6,863 nt of DNA from NCBI GenBank assembly GCA_021767985.1, contig JAASSH010000112.1, positions 1 to 6,863 of the forward strand. The letters run 5' to 3'. The translations under genes were made by a program, and so were the position numbers. This document shows, piece after piece, positions 1-5,599 of the stretch (within the stretch, counting starts at the first letter, position 1; the number at the start of each line of letters is the position of its first letter). Source of the stretch: Gammaproteobacteria bacterium (GTDB taxonomy: Bacteria > Pseudomonadota > Gammaproteobacteria > GCA-001735895). The notes under the pieces were generated by a model that worked only from the letters and a program-made list of their open reading frames with translations, was not told the origin of the DNA and did not search any database.

Positions 1-665
1 AAACCCGCTCCTACCTGCGCTGGGAAGAGCCGGTGCTCGGGATCAACGGCGAGGGCCGCGTTACTCCGCTGATGCCCGGCTGCCAGGTCATCTGGACCGT
101 ACGTGCGCGCGACGGCAGCACCGTGGCGCACAACCAGATCGCGCTGGCCTACGACGAGCAAGAGGAACTGGGCCAGGAGCGGGTGCCGCTCGGTATCGAT
201 ATGGCGCCGGTACAGCCGCACTCGGCACAGCGTAAGGCGCGCACCTGCGAAAGCTGCCACGACAACCCGAAAGCCCAGGGTTACGGTATCTCCGGCGGCG
301 TGTTCCAGCTGCGTTACACCGAAAACGTGGTCGAGGACCTGATCGACCAGCGCAACGGCAAGCCGATTCCGCAGAATTACCAGATCCAGATCCAGAAGAT
401 CGAAGCTCTGGATTTCGATTTGTCGACCATCATCAAGGACGGCCAGCAAACGCAAACCGTCGGCTCGCACTGGCCGCTGTCGCGCGCCCTGCCGCAGGAA
501 GTGCGTGATGCGATGGACCGCACTGGTCTGTGCATGGGTTGTCACCGCGAAATGACCAACGCCGAAATCTGGTCCAAGGTCTCCGAGCCCGGCAGTCTGA
601 CCGACGAGCAGCACATCGAACTGATGAACAAGATGCTGCAGGCTTACAGCAAGACGAAACAGTAA
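1..665 (+). CDS. Multiheme c-type cytochrome, C-terminal part (5' end outside window)
   Basis: The reading frame is open from the window edge (first full codon at 3) to TAA at 663-665, giving 220 residues of a longer protein. Two covalent heme-binding CxxCH motifs are visible: CESCH encoded at 246-260 and CMGCH at 531-545. Histidines in 'QPHSAQ' (just before the first motif) and 'GSHWPL' (before the second) could be distal heme ligands. The stretch before the first motif is rich in beta-type residues and carries no heme motif. Proteins of this type are exported and carry electrons in the periplasm or at the outer surface; more hemes would be expected in the missing N-terminal part. The stop lies 7 bp before the next gene, so they are very probably one operon. 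The exact subfamily (for example octaheme oxidoreductase-like versus a plain electron carrier) cannot be decided from this fragment. The multiheme call is firm; the substrate is unknown. Confidence 0.85.
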   Translation, partial: TRSYLRWEEPVLGINGEGRVTPLMPGCQVIWTVRARDGSTVAHNQIALAYDEQEELGQERVPLGIDMAPVQPHSAQRKARTCESCHDNPKAQGYGISGGVFQLRYTENVVEDLIDQRNGKPIPQNYQIQIQKIEALDFDLSTIIKDGQQTQTVGSHWPLSRALPQEVRDAMDRTGLCMGCHREMTNAEIWSKVSEPGSLTDEQHIELMNKMLQAYSKTKQ

Positions 666-672
666 GCCAGGC

Positions 673-1446
673 GTGAATACAGGGAAATTGCGGCGGCACA
701 CCGCGAGGTGGTTTACGGCAGGGATGCTGGCCATCGCGCTCGTTGCCTGTGACAGCGATAAGGTTTCGACAGTCGAGGAAGTCGAACCAAGCGAGGAATT
801 GAAAGCCTTCCTCGAATCGCCGCCCAGGACGAACGTTTCAGGTGCGCACAAGCAGTCCGATCCGCACGCCAGCCTGAGCGCGGACAAGATGGCTCAGGTC
901 GCGCTGCAGCACCTCGACGAGGGACGCGCAGAACTGGCGGTGGAAACGCTCAACGAGGCAATCGGCAAGTATCCCCAGGACGTTATGCTGCTGAGCATTC
1001 GCGCGAGCGTGTTTCTGCAGCAGCAACAATCCAGTCTGGCGCTGGCCGATCTCAACCGCGCGATCGAGATCAATCCGCACGACGCGGTCCTGCTGGTCAA
1101 TCGTGCGCAGGCCTACCGCTCGTTCGGACGTAACGAGGAGGCACGGCGCGATCTCGACGGCGCAATCGAAATCGATCCGAATTCGGTCGCGGCTTACTTT
1201 AATCGCGGCAGCCTGTTATTCGAAGCCGAGAAGTACGACCTCGCGCTGGCCGATTTCAATCGCTGCGTCGAACTCGGACCCGCCGTACCGGCGGCTTATT
1301 TCAATCGCGCGTCGACTTACGAAGCCCTGGGGCAGCGTGACAAGGCGATCGGCGACCTGGAACATTTCCTGACTCTGAATCCTGAAGAAAGCTGGGCCCA
1401 GGTAGCGCGCGACATGCTCAAGCAATGGGATCCGGATCTGTCATGA
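673..1446 (+). CDS. TPR-repeat lipoprotein
   Basis: This 257-residue protein starts at GTG 673, 7 bp after the cytochrome stop. That start is preferred because it gives a basic n-region (KLRRHTAR) before a hydrophobic stretch and a lipobox, ALVAC; the next Met (residue 18) would truncate the signal. The predicted lipidated cysteine is Cys26, followed by Asp27. In Escherichia coli an Asp at +2 favours retention in the inner membrane. A charged linker runs over about residues 27-68. About five tetratricopeptide repeats fill residues 69-238, with recognisable 'AYFNRGSLLFEAEKYDLALADF' style units, the last three most regular. TPRs bind protein partners, so a scaffold or assembly role for the neighbouring cytochrome or exported protein is plausible, but this is inference. 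The last codons overlap the next gene by ATGA, indicating translational coupling. The Shine-Dalgarno is weak (AGCCAGG). Confidence 0.88.
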   Translation: MNTGKLRRHTARWFTAGMLAIALVACDSDKVSTVEEVEPSEELKAFLESPPRTNVSGAHKQSDPHASLSADKMAQVALQHLDEGRAELAVETLNEAIGKYPQDVMLLSIRASVFLQQQQSSLALADLNRAIEINPHDAVLLVNRAQAYRSFGRNEEARRDLDGAIEIDPNSVAAYFNRGSLLFEAEKYDLALADFNRCVELGPAVPAAYFNRASTYEALGQRDKAIGDLEHFLTLNPEESWAQVARDMLKQWDPDLS

Positions 1447-2042
1447 AAAAGTCGCGCTATTCGTTTCTTCTAACCCTGCTCACGGTTTGCGTTTCCGCGG
1501 TCGCCGCCACGGAAACGGTATCGCGCCAGCTTTTCGATCAGCTGCTGGAGGAATCCGGATTGCGCGTCGAGTCGCGCCAGGCCTTTACCGATATTCCGAT
1601 CCAGCAGAATCCGGTACTGGCATACGAACACGCGATGCGGCATGAATCCGGCGCGCTGGAATTGCGTTTCATCGTGCGCCCACTCGGTCGAATCGAAATC
1701 GAGTACAACGACCCGCACAATGCCGCGCCCGAGCCCAATCACCTGTTCCCGCTGCTGTTCGAATCGCTGACCCAGCACCTGGCGGCGAATAACGACACGT
1801 CGAGCAACACCCTGAGCGAGGTCGAGGCAAAGGAGAAATTCAACGCGCAGTGGGCCGCGGTCGCCGCCTTCGACGTGGATCCGCAATTTTCCAGCGAATA
1901 CAACAACGCGATCTTGCTGGGAATGCATAAAAACGACCAGGCCGATGCCTACACGCTGTTCCTGTACAATGATCCGGAAACCGCCAAGCCGCTGATCAGC
2001 ACGACGCTCGGGATCATGTCTTTCACCCCCTCCTCGCCATAA
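1443..2042 (+). CDS. Exported protein of unknown function
   Basis: The start is taken at ATG 1443, inside the ATGA overlap with the TPR gene, giving 199 residues. An in-frame ATG at 1425 would add six residues (MGSGSV) ahead of a normal signal peptide and is less likely. Residues 1-21 form a type I signal: KK..R n-region, a hydrophobic core (FLLTLLTV) and an AVA cleavage site before Ala22-Thr23. Cys16 is not in a proper lipobox, so this should be a soluble periplasmic or secreted protein. The mature part is acidic, with mixed alpha/beta character and no CxxCH, transmembrane helix or enzyme motif I recognise. Family unknown. Coupling to the TPR lipoprotein and proximity to the multiheme cytochrome suggest a joint envelope function. 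The coding assignment is supported by the signal peptide and tight spacing, not by a known family. Confidence 0.82.
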   Translation: MKKSRYSFLLTLLTVCVSAVAATETVSRQLFDQLLEESGLRVESRQAFTDIPIQQNPVLAYEHAMRHESGALELRFIVRPLGRIEIEYNDPHNAAPEPNHLFPLLFESLTQHLAANNDTSSNTLSEVEAKEKFNAQWAAVAAFDVDPQFSSEYNNAILLGMHKNDQADAYTLFLYNDPETAKPLISTTLGIMSFTPSSP

Positions 2043-2103
2043 CCCCGAATTACCTCTGTCGCTATTATCGCAACCTGCTAAAAGTGACCTGTCCCACTGC
2101 CGA

Positions 2104-2117
2104 TTGATCGATATCAA
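2104..2117 (+). promoter_or_regulatory. FNR/Anr-type binding site
   Basis: The sequence TTGAT-CGAT-ATCAA is a perfect match to the consensus TTGAT-N4-ATCAA bound by FNR and its relatives (Anr, some Crp/Fnr members). Its centre is at 2110.5. A -10-like hexamer TAAGGT lies at 2140-2145, with its centre 32 bp further on, the spacing of a class II FNR-activated promoter (site at -41.5). That predicts transcription from about A2152 and an 18-nt leader before ATG 2170. An alternative -10, TACATT at 2135-2140, matches the consensus slightly better but is spaced less ideally. The only plausible target is the hemerythrin gene. The site itself is seen in the sequence; activation at low oxygen is inferred. 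Confidence 0.75.
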
Positions 2118-2169
2118 GGCCGCCGTTCGCTTTTTACATTAAGGTGAATCGACATAATCTGGGGGTAGT

Positions 2170-2535
2170 ATGCGAAAAACCAGCGACATCATCTGGCAGG
2201 ACACGCAACACCAGGTGCTGTTCGAACTGATCGGTAGAATCAAGGAAGTGCCGTTCGATCCCGATATCCTGATTCAACTGAAGCTTTACGCCGAGCATCA
2301 CTTCATCCTCGAAGAGACTTACATGCAGCTGCTGGAATATCCCCACCGCGATGAACATATCGAAGCCCATGACCGGTTTCGCAGCGAGCTGGAAGCAATG
2401 CTGGAAACCGACCCTACGATGCACGAATCGCTGCAGGTTTCGCTATCCGATTTTCTATACAAGTGGCTCAAGCTGCACGTACTCGGCATCGACAAGAAGC
2501 TCGAAGACTTCGTTCTCAAATCATCCGTCAAGTAA
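2170..2535 (+). CDS. Bacteriohemerythrin (single-domain, O2-binding di-iron protein)
   Basis: This 121-residue protein has the full length of a stand-alone bacteriohemerythrin. All seven expected di-iron ligands are in place: His14, His44 and Glu48 in 'HHFILEE', His63 and His67 in 'HIEAH', and His103 and Asp108 in 'LHVLGID'. The flanking signatures (Trp9 near the N-terminus, 'YPH' before the third ligand, 'FLYKWLKLH' before the last helix ligand) are also typical. The family forms a four-helix bundle that binds O2 reversibly between the two irons and is used for oxygen storage, delivery or sensing in the cytoplasm. A GGGGG ribosome-binding stretch at 2161-2165 sits 4 nt before the ATG. The gene appears monocistronic, with a perfect FNR-type box 53 bp upstream of the start codon. 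No partner domain (GGDEF, chemotaxis) is fused, so a carrier or delivery role is more likely than signalling. Confidence 0.93.
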   Translation: MRKTSDIIWQDTQHQVLFELIGRIKEVPFDPDILIQLKLYAEHHFILEETYMQLLEYPHRDEHIEAHDRFRSELEAMLETDPTMHESLQVSLSDFLYKWLKLHVLGIDKKLEDFVLKSSVK

Positions 2536-2586
2536 TCGCGCAGCGGTTACACAACACCTGGTCAGCGCTTGCGCGGAAATGACAGC

Positions 2587-2617
2587 TTTACCCGTCGGCA
2601 CGGGATTAGCGTATCAT
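2587..2617 (+). promoter_or_regulatory. Weak candidate sigma70 promoter for the GFA gene
   Basis: TATCAT at 2612-2617 matches the -10 consensus at five of six positions. TTTACC at 2587-2592 is a possible -35 (four of six), but the 19-bp spacing is long. The predicted start near 2624 would give a leader of only about 13 nt beginning at the Shine-Dalgarno. This is a tentative call. Confidence 0.3.
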
Positions 2618-2636
2618 CCCGGCAAGGAGGCAGACC

Positions 2637-3050
2637 ATGAGCGATCATAAACTGAGCGGCCACTGTTATTGCGGCGCCGTAAAATTCGAAATCGAAGGCG
2701 AGTCAGAATGGATCGGGCATTGCCATTGTGAATCCTGCCGCCGCGCCAGCGGCTCGGTGATGACGACCTTTGCCGGTTTCAGGCCCGAGCAGGTCGTATT
2801 TACCGGCGTAATGCCGAGCCGATACACCACTGCGGACGGCGTCACGCGCAGCTTTTGCGGCCAGTGCGGCTCGCCGGTCTCGTTCGAGGTCGACAGTCTG
2901 CCCGACGAAATCCATCTGCACCTGGGGCTGTTCGACGATCTCGAACAAACGGTGCCGACGAACCACAGTTTTATCGAGGAAAAGCCGAGCTGGCTGCACG
3001 CCGACGAGCACCTGCCGAACCACGACTGGAGTCCGCCACAGGAACGTTAG
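2637..3050 (+). CDS. GFA/CENP-V family zinc-binding protein
   Basis: This 137-residue protein has the complete cysteine pattern of the GFA (glutathione-dependent formaldehyde-activating enzyme-like) fold: Cys10 and Cys12 in 'GHCYCG', Cys29, Cys31 and Cys34 in 'HCHCESC', and Cys74 and Cys77 in 'FCGQCGSP'. These bind a structural and a second zinc in the family. Length and order (GxCxCGxVxF near the N-terminus, FCxxCGS in the middle) are those of a full single-domain member. The founding enzyme was described as promoting S-hydroxymethylglutathione formation, but most small members have no proven substrate, so function should be left open. A perfect AAGGAGG at 2624-2630, 6 nt before the ATG, fixes the start and predicts good translation. 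It follows the hemerythrin gene by 101 bp on the same strand, and its TAG overlaps the stop of the convergent gene. Confidence 0.92.
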   Translation: MSDHKLSGHCYCGAVKFEIEGESEWIGHCHCESCRRASGSVMTTFAGFRPEQVVFTGVMPSRYTTADGVTRSFCGQCGSPVSFEVDSLPDEIHLHLGLFDDLEQTVPTNHSFIEEKPSWLHADEHLPNHDWSPPQER

Positions 3051-4186
3051 TCGCTAAGCAGGTAATCGCCGCGAAACTCGAGAATCTCGCTGCCGACAAT
3101 CTTGGCAATGTTGGCGTTGCGCCAGACGTATTTGGTGCAAGCGCGCGAAATCACCCGCCCCGTGGTACCCGCAAGCAGCGGGATGCGCTCGACGAAAGCA
3201 TCGTCGCCGTCCAGCAGAACCAGGTCCGCGATACGATCACCCTTGCTGACCTCGTCGCCGAGTTCGACGCAATAGGCGAGCAGCCCCGCCTGCGGCGCAC
3301 GCAGGTACTCGGTGGCACGCAGATCGGTCGGCGCCGGCGCGTTGCTTTTACTGCCGATCGGTTTGCCGGTGACCAGGCCTTCTTCCTGGAAATAGCCGTA
3401 CAGGTTTTCAGCATCCTGGCGGTTCAGGTCATCGAATGTGTCGAACTGGCCGCGATATTCCAGCGTGCAGGAAACCACCGGCAGCGGCAGCGGCTTATCG
3501 GGGCACTCGCGCGCGAGCCGCAGCCAGAAAGCCGGCCACACTTCGTCGAAAGATCCGCCTCCACTGTCTTCGGCCAGCAGCGTGGCCGCTGCGCCGATCC
3601 GGTCGGCGAGTCGCTGCATGTCCTGCTGCAGCTGCGGAATCGAAAAGATATGCATCAGCGCATCGTCGTCGCAGTGCACGTCGAAAACGTAATCGGCGCT
3701 GCAGGCCTCGCGCATGACGCACTGGCGCCACTGCTCGAGCGCCGTGATCCGCGGCAGGTTTTCAACCCAGTCGCTCAAGACCGCTCGCACCATGCGCACG
3801 TTTTCCACCGGATCCGTACCCAGCCTGTCTACAAGGCCGGCGCCCATCGCATCGTATAGCACCGGCCAGCCGCGGTTGTGGTTGATTCCGGTGCCGCGAT
3901 TGTAGCGCCCCTGATGCTGACCGAATTCGATGTCGCCCATGCCGAGCGGATTAACCATCGGAAACAGCACGAATTGTGCCTCGAGCTCGCCCGCGGCATC
4001 GGCAGCGCGTAACAGCTGCAGCAGGTGATGCAGGACCAGGATGCCGGGCTGCTCATCCGCGTGCAGCGCCGCCTGCAGGTATACTTTTTTCGTAGCGTTT
4101 TGCGGGCCGATACGAAACCAGGTCAGCTCGGTGCTACGGCCCGGCGTGTCCCCGATCAGCAGCTGACTGACTTTGTTAAAACTCAT
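3047..4186 (-). CDS. Succinylglutamate desuccinylase/aspartoacylase family zinc hydrolase
   Basis: This 379-residue protein belongs to the AstE/aspartoacylase group of M14-like zinc amidohydrolases. The metal-binding residues are His42 and Glu45 ('LHADEQPG') and His171 ('FDVHCDDD'), and Glu243 in 'CTLEYRG' is the likely catalytic base. Substrate-site elements 'NPLGMGD' (79-85) and 'NHNRGWP' (102-108) are also present. Residues about 290-370 form a C-terminal lipoyl/barrel-sandwich-like domain ('RAPQAGLLAYCVELGDEVSKGD'), as in the longer members. Such enzymes remove an acyl group from an N-acyl amino acid or related amide in the cytoplasm; DoeB of ectoine breakdown and AstE of arginine breakdown are relatives. 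No ast or doe neighbours are present, so the substrate is open. The ATG overlaps the stop of the upstream SDR-like gene (ATGA, 4183-4186), so translation is coupled. Its TAA overlaps the stop of the convergent GFA gene. Confidence 0.9.
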   Translation of the reverse strand: MSFNKVSQLLIGDTPGRSTELTWFRIGPQNATKKVYLQAALHADEQPGILVLHHLLQLLRAADAAGELEAQFVLFPMVNPLGMGDIEFGQHQGRYNRGTGINHNRGWPVLYDAMGAGLVDRLGTDPVENVRMVRAVLSDWVENLPRITALEQWRQCVMREACSADYVFDVHCDDDALMHIFSIPQLQQDMQRLADRIGAAATLLAEDSGGGSFDEVWPAFWLRLARECPDKPLPLPVVSCTLEYRGQFDTFDDLNRQDAENLYGYFQEEGLVTGKPIGSKSNAPAPTDLRATEYLRAPQAGLLAYCVELGDEVSKGDRIADLVLLDGDDAFVERIPLLAGTTGRVISRACTKYVWRNANIAKIVGSEILEFRGDYLLSD

Positions 4187-4878
4187 GCAACGATGGCGCC
4201 ACCGTCGACATCGATGATCGTGCCGGTAACGAATTCATTCTCGAGCAGGAAAATCGCGGCGCTGGCGCATTCCTCCGCGGTGCCGGCACGCGGAATCAAA
4301 TGGCCCTCCGTGCCCTTTGCGTAATAATCGCGTCGTTCGTCACCTTCGAGCGGCGACATCGGGGTGTCGATCAGCCCCGGACAGACACCGTTGATCCGAA
4401 CCGGGCTGATTTCGTTGGCAACCAGGTGAATAAATGCCTCGACCGAACCACCGACGCTGCCGATGGCGAGCGTGCCCGGGCGATATTTACGCGCGGGATA
4501 ACCGCTGAACAACACCGCCGCGCCGCGCGATGACATATGCGGTACGCCGAGACGCACGCTATTGACATAGCCCCAGAGCTTGGCAAACGAATTCTGAAAG
4601 CCATCGAGGTCCATTTCCAGGAAAGGACCGATCGCGCGAGGCCCGCCGGTGGCCGCGTTGACGAGATAGTCGAAGCCATGATTTTTCTCGAACAGGTCGC
4701 TCAGCGCGGCGCGATCCAGCACGTCGACCTGCACGCATTCGACCCCGTCGATCTCGCGTTCGCTGCGACTGCCGGCGATCACTTCAGCGCCGCCGTCGCG
4801 CAGCATCTCGGTTGTCGCAAGACCGATACCCGAGGTACCGCCCAGCACGATTGCTTTTTTACCTGAAAAATCTGTCAT
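4183..4878 (-). CDS. SDR-fold protein lacking the catalytic Tyr-Lys pair
   Basis: This 231-residue protein has a clear Rossmann fold of the short-chain dehydrogenase/reductase family. It shows the glycine-rich nucleotide motif GGTSGIG (13-19), VNAA (73-76, in place of NNAG), Ser125 at the catalytic serine position, 'RINGVCPGLIDTPM' (161-174) and the C-terminal 'TGTIIDVDGG'. However, anchoring on the conserved 'VANE' and 'PG' segments puts Ile139 where the catalytic Tyr should be and Gly143 where the Lys should be. A YxxxK string at 127-131 sits too close to Ser125 to replace them. Atypical SDR groups without this pair are known (the Lin1944-like group) and have no assigned function. The protein may bind NAD(P) or a ligand without the usual hydride chemistry. 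The start is supported by AGGGGAA at 4883-4889, 4 nt from the ATG. It is the first gene of a coupled pair with the deacylase-family gene. Confidence 0.87.
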   Translation of the reverse strand: MTDFSGKKAIVLGGTSGIGLATTEMLRDGGAEVIAGSRSEREIDGVECVQVDVLDRAALSDLFEKNHGFDYLVNAATGGPRAIGPFLEMDLDGFQNSFAKLWGYVNSVRLGVPHMSSRGAAVLFSGYPARKYRPGTLAIGSVGGSVEAFIHLVANEISPVRINGVCPGLIDTPMSPLEGDERRDYYAKGTEGHLIPRAGTAEECASAAIFLLENEFVTGTIIDVDGGAIVA

Positions 4879-4913
4879 ACGCTTCCCCTGTGGTTGTCCG
4901 CAAATACTACGTC

Positions 4914-4933
4914 ATTCCGGCGAATGCCGGAAT
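4914..4933. repeat. Perfect 8-bp stem-loop, left arm of composite repeat
   Basis: ATTCCGGC and GCCGGAAT flank a GAAT loop, forming a perfect 8-bp stem. The ATTCC-N10-GGAAT shape resembles the core of common intergenic repeats such as the neisserial dRS3 type. There is no T-run on either side, so it is not a standard intrinsic terminator, although it could protect the 3' ends of transcripts arriving from the flavodoxin-like gene. Confidence 0.7.
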
Positions 4934-4960
4934 CCATTTTGACGCTATTGAAAGTCTAAT

Positions 4961-4975
4961 CCGGGCACAGCCCGG
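4961..4975. repeat. Short perfect GC hairpin inside the composite repeat
   Basis: CCGGGC (4961-4966) and GCCCGG (4970-4975) form a 6-bp all-GC stem with an ACA loop. No T-tract follows on either strand, so rho-independent termination is not supported. Confidence 0.5.
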
Positions 4976-4981
4976 CTGATA

Positions 4982-5008
4982 TTAGGAATTTTTAGGAATA
5001 TTAGGAAT
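4982..5008. repeat. Three direct copies of TTAGGAAT
   Basis: TTAGGAAT occurs at 4982-4989, 4992-4999 and 5001-5008, with periods of 10 and 9 bp, about one helix turn. The array lies in the middle of the composite repeat, downstream of the flavodoxin-like gene and upstream of the SDR-like gene. It could be part of the repeat or a phased binding array; nothing in the sequence decides this. Confidence 0.6.
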
Positions 5009-5014
5009 GGATTA

Positions 5015-5044
5015 TGCGGTCCGATGCATCGGCTCGAAGCCGCA
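5015..5044. repeat. Nested palindromes, right arm of composite repeat
   Basis: The outer pair TGCGG (5015-5019) and CCGCA (5040-5044) encloses the perfect 12-bp palindrome CCGATGCATCGG (5021-5032). An overlapping alternative hairpin is CGGCT-CGA-AGCCG (5030-5042). The arrangement can fold in two mutually exclusive ways and mirrors the hairpin-bearing left arm. Confidence 0.55.
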
Positions 5045-5054
5045 ATGACGGAAA

Positions 5055-5525
5055 CTAGATGATACCGCTTTCCAGGCTGGCGGCCATCAGCATACCCAGC
5101 TCTTCGCACTGCTGCTCGAACTCCGATCGATACTCGCCGTGCAGAATCATCGGTTCCTGTACCGGCTTCCATTTAAGCCCCGTCGTTATCTTGCCGATCG
5201 CTATTTTCGTACCCGTACCGTCGAGCCCGGCATGAATATAGGCGGCATATGGCATCGCCTCGGTCCGCTCCAGGCAGGGATAGTAAATTCGGTCGAAAAA
5301 ATCTTTCAGGGCGCCGCTCATGTAACCGAAATTCTCGGTCGTGCCGAGAATGATCGCATCCGCCCGGAGCACGTCGTCGGCAACTGCCTGCAACGGCGGA
5401 ATGTACTTTACGCTGACGCCTTCGATATCCTCGTGGCGCGCGCCGCGCAACGTGGCCTCTACCAGTTTTTGCGTATTGGGCGACGGGTTGTGCGCAACAA
5501 TCAGTAAATGCTTGGCTTCCGGCAT
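5055..5525 (-). CDS. NADPH-dependent FMN reductase/flavodoxin-like protein
   Basis: A 156-residue protein results from the ATG at 5525. An in-frame extension to 5663 exists but is AT-rich, has Phe/Asn-rich low-complexity translation and overlaps the divergent promoter region, so it is rejected. The mature N-terminus 'MPEAKHLLIVAHNPSPNTQKL' is the first strand and phosphate-binding loop (S/T-x-N-T) of a flavodoxin fold. 'GTTENFGYMSGALKDFFDR' is the second FMN-contacting loop typical of the NADPH-dependent FMN reductase/multimeric flavodoxin group. The last third ('GTGTKIAIGKI', then helix to the C-terminus) completes a short member of the family. Such proteins transfer electrons from NAD(P)H to quinones, azo compounds or other acceptors in the cytoplasm; the acceptor here is unknown. 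No good Shine-Dalgarno precedes the ATG. It is transcribed divergently from the solute-binding protein gene. The stop is TAG at 5055-5057. Confidence 0.85.
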   Translation of the reverse strand: MPEAKHLLIVAHNPSPNTQKLVEATLRGARHEDIEGVSVKYIPPLQAVADDVLRADAIILGTTENFGYMSGALKDFFDRIYYPCLERTEAMPYAAYIHAGLDGTGTKIAIGKITTGLKWKPVQEPMILHGEYRSEFEQQCEELGMLMAASLESGII

Positions 5526-5531
5526 ATTCAG

Positions 5532-5537
5532 ATCATA
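5532..5537 (-). promoter_or_regulatory. -10-like box directly before the flavodoxin-like gene
   Basis: On the minus strand TATGAT (five of six to the -10 consensus) ends only 6 nt before the ATG at 5525. If used, transcription would begin at or within a base or two of the start codon, giving a leaderless mRNA, which would fit the missing Shine-Dalgarno. The matching -35 (TATCCA at 17 bp) is poor, so the call is tentative. Confidence 0.3.
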
Positions 5538-5599
5538 AAGGCTTGAAAGATCAATGGATAGTGCATTTACCGGTGCAAGCCAAAGATTAGTTTCAATCC

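Larger units (their letters stand above)
4910..5050. repeat. Composite inverted-repeat (MITE/REP-like) intergenic element
   Basis: The 141-bp stretch is bounded by CGTCATT (4910-4916) and its reverse complement AATGACG (5044-5050). A second inverted pair lies inside it: AATCCATT (4931-4938) and AATGGATT (5006-5013). Each arm carries its own hairpin. The left end resembles dispersed proteobacterial repeats with an ATTCC...GGAAT core. No transposase is encoded and no clean target-site duplication is visible; ACTA occurs on both sides but at unequal distances. The right end lies 4 bp from the stop codon of the flavodoxin-like gene. The symmetry is seen in the sequence; that it is a mobile or multicopy element is inferred. 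Confidence 0.6.

Noticed and set aside
1425..1442. Earlier ATG for the exported protein
   Set aside because: It would place MGSGSV before a normal KK-type signal peptide; the overlapping ATGA at 1443 is the better start.
1470..2117. Minus-strand open frame (215 codons) opposite the exported protein
   Set aside because: Its translation is Arg/Gly-rich and unlike any family. The + strand frame has a signal peptide and an ATGA overlap with its upstream gene.
2537..2575. CGCGCA/TGCGCG pair after the hemerythrin gene as a terminator
   Set aside because: The loop is over 25 nt and no T-run follows, so it is not a credible intrinsic terminator.
2855..3859. Long + strand open frame (334 codons) opposite the deacylase-family gene
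   Set aside because: It overlaps two well-supported genes, its translation is Arg/Ala-rich with no domain, and it lacks a ribosome-binding site. It is explained by codon bias of the minus-strand gene.
4486..4500. YPARK (residues 127-131 of the SDR-like protein) as the catalytic YxxxK
   Set aside because: It lies only 2 residues after the active-site serine, whereas SDRs need about 13; alignment from downstream motifs puts Ile139 and Gly143 at the catalytic positions.
4904..4932. Minus-strand promoter for the SDR-like gene (TAGTAT at 4904-4909)
   Set aside because: The 17-bp-spaced -35 would be TTCCGG inside the hairpin, only two of six matches.
4961..4975. GC hairpin as a rho-independent terminator for the flavodoxin-like gene
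   Set aside because: No T-tract follows the stem on either strand.
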